This document shows positions 63,700 to 64,000 of a stretch of DNA of 64,000 bases, one piece after another (the first letter of the stretch is position 1; each line of letters begins with the position of its first letter). Source of the DNA: Callaeas wilsoni (Eukaryota; Chordata; Aves; Passeriformes; Callaeidae). A program made the translations under genes and the position numbers. Location: NCBI GenBank assembly GCA_013398955.1, contig VWPU01000911.1:225917-289916 (forward strand). Direction: 5' to 3'. The notes beneath the pieces were generated by a model. That model saw nothing but the letters and a program-made list of their open reading frames with translations. It was not told the DNA's origin and did no database searches.

Positions 63700-64000
63700 A
63701 TAACCCCCGGGAACTTACACAAGTGAGCGATCAATCCCCGCGCGTGGATAAACCAAACAACGCAAAAATTAACAACAAGAATAAGCCGCCAGACCGCAGG
63801 TACGAGATCCACCCGGGGAAAGAGACAGACAGAGCGACGGACGAAGGCTGCAAGGCTGGAGCACAGTTTCAGGTAATGCCCGCTGCCCCCCGGCAGAGCC
63901 CAGCCGAGCCGCCCGGAGTGCCGCGGCCGCCCAGCCGCCCCTCCGCCACCGCAACCCGCGGGGAGCGACCCCCGGCCGCCGCGGGGGGAGCGGCGCTCGC
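63700..64000. promoter_or_regulatory. CpG island running off the right edge, likely promoter
   Basis: GC and CpG density rise steeply from about 63,720 and reach GCCGCGGGGGGAGCGGCG-like sequence at the end of the window, so the island continues beyond 64,000. It probably contains a gene start. Direction is uncertain: the minus strand has a strong donor at 63,718/63,719 (ACTTGT|GTAAGTTC), while the plus strand has two donor-like sites, CGCAG|GTACGAG near 63,800 and TTCAG|GTAATG near 63,872. The 300 visible bases are only part of the island. Confidence 0.75.
63719..64000 (-). other. Candidate non-coding first exon of a minus-strand gene (partial)
   Basis: Read on the minus strand, the last 282 bases of the window end in ACTTGT|GTAAGTTC, a good splice donor. 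They contain no ATG at all, as expected for a 5' untranslated exon within a CpG island. The next good splice acceptor on the same strand is only about 460 bases downstream, at 63,257. The 5' end is outside the window. If the true transcript is on the plus strand, this call is wrong; see the competing plus-strand donors in the island entry. Confidence 0.4.

Noticed and set aside
63769..63954. 61-codon Arg/Ala-rich minus-strand frame at the right edge
   Set aside because: No ATG exists on the minus strand in this interval, so the frame would need a non-standard start; high GC explains its openness.

Overview
The window is vertebrate nuclear DNA, and the repeats point to a bird. All four recognisable interspersed repeats are CR1 LINE copies with the characteristic avian CR1 3' end and its terminal octamer repeat. 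The sequence is AT-rich non-coding DNA with isolated CpG-rich blocks. No long intact coding ORF, tRNA, rRNA, CRISPR array, operon or complete transposon is visible. Identification as a bird is an inference from CR1 type and composition; the species cannot be named.

Layout. From 1 to about 1,140 there are two closely spaced minus-strand exon candidates (598-672 and 820-887). A CpG-rich block lies at about 1,215-1,520. An old, heavily diverged CR1 copy of about 1.1 kb occupies 2,885-4,020. From 4 to 31 kb the sequence is mostly plain non-coding DNA, with scattered exon candidates, a short plus-strand CR1 tail at about 13.4 kb and a candidate conserved element at about 14.05-14.47 kb. A CR1 tail lies at 31.1-31.46 kb. 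A promoter-like CpG island at about 33.0-33.5 kb is followed on the minus strand by a very good splice donor. Exon candidates at 34.4, 37.1, 50.0-50.3 and 53.9 kb are surrounded by non-coding DNA. The best preserved CR1 lies at 51.8-52.36 kb. The right edge (about 63.7-64.0 kb) runs into a second CpG island.

Interpretation. The best single model is that most of the window is intronic DNA of a minus-strand gene starting in the right-edge CpG island, with a possible alternative promoter at 33 kb. Several small segments bounded by good splice sites have compatible reading phases (53.9 -> 50.2 -> 50.0 -> 37.1 -> 12.7 -> 0.85 -> 0.6 kb). I could not recognise the protein. Short open frames and splice-site pairs also arise by chance in 64 kb, and the plus strand gives a few too, so the exon calls are tentative. 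I see no evidence of an unusual or novel biological system; the points most worth testing are the minus-strand exon chain, the two promoters and the possible conserved elements.
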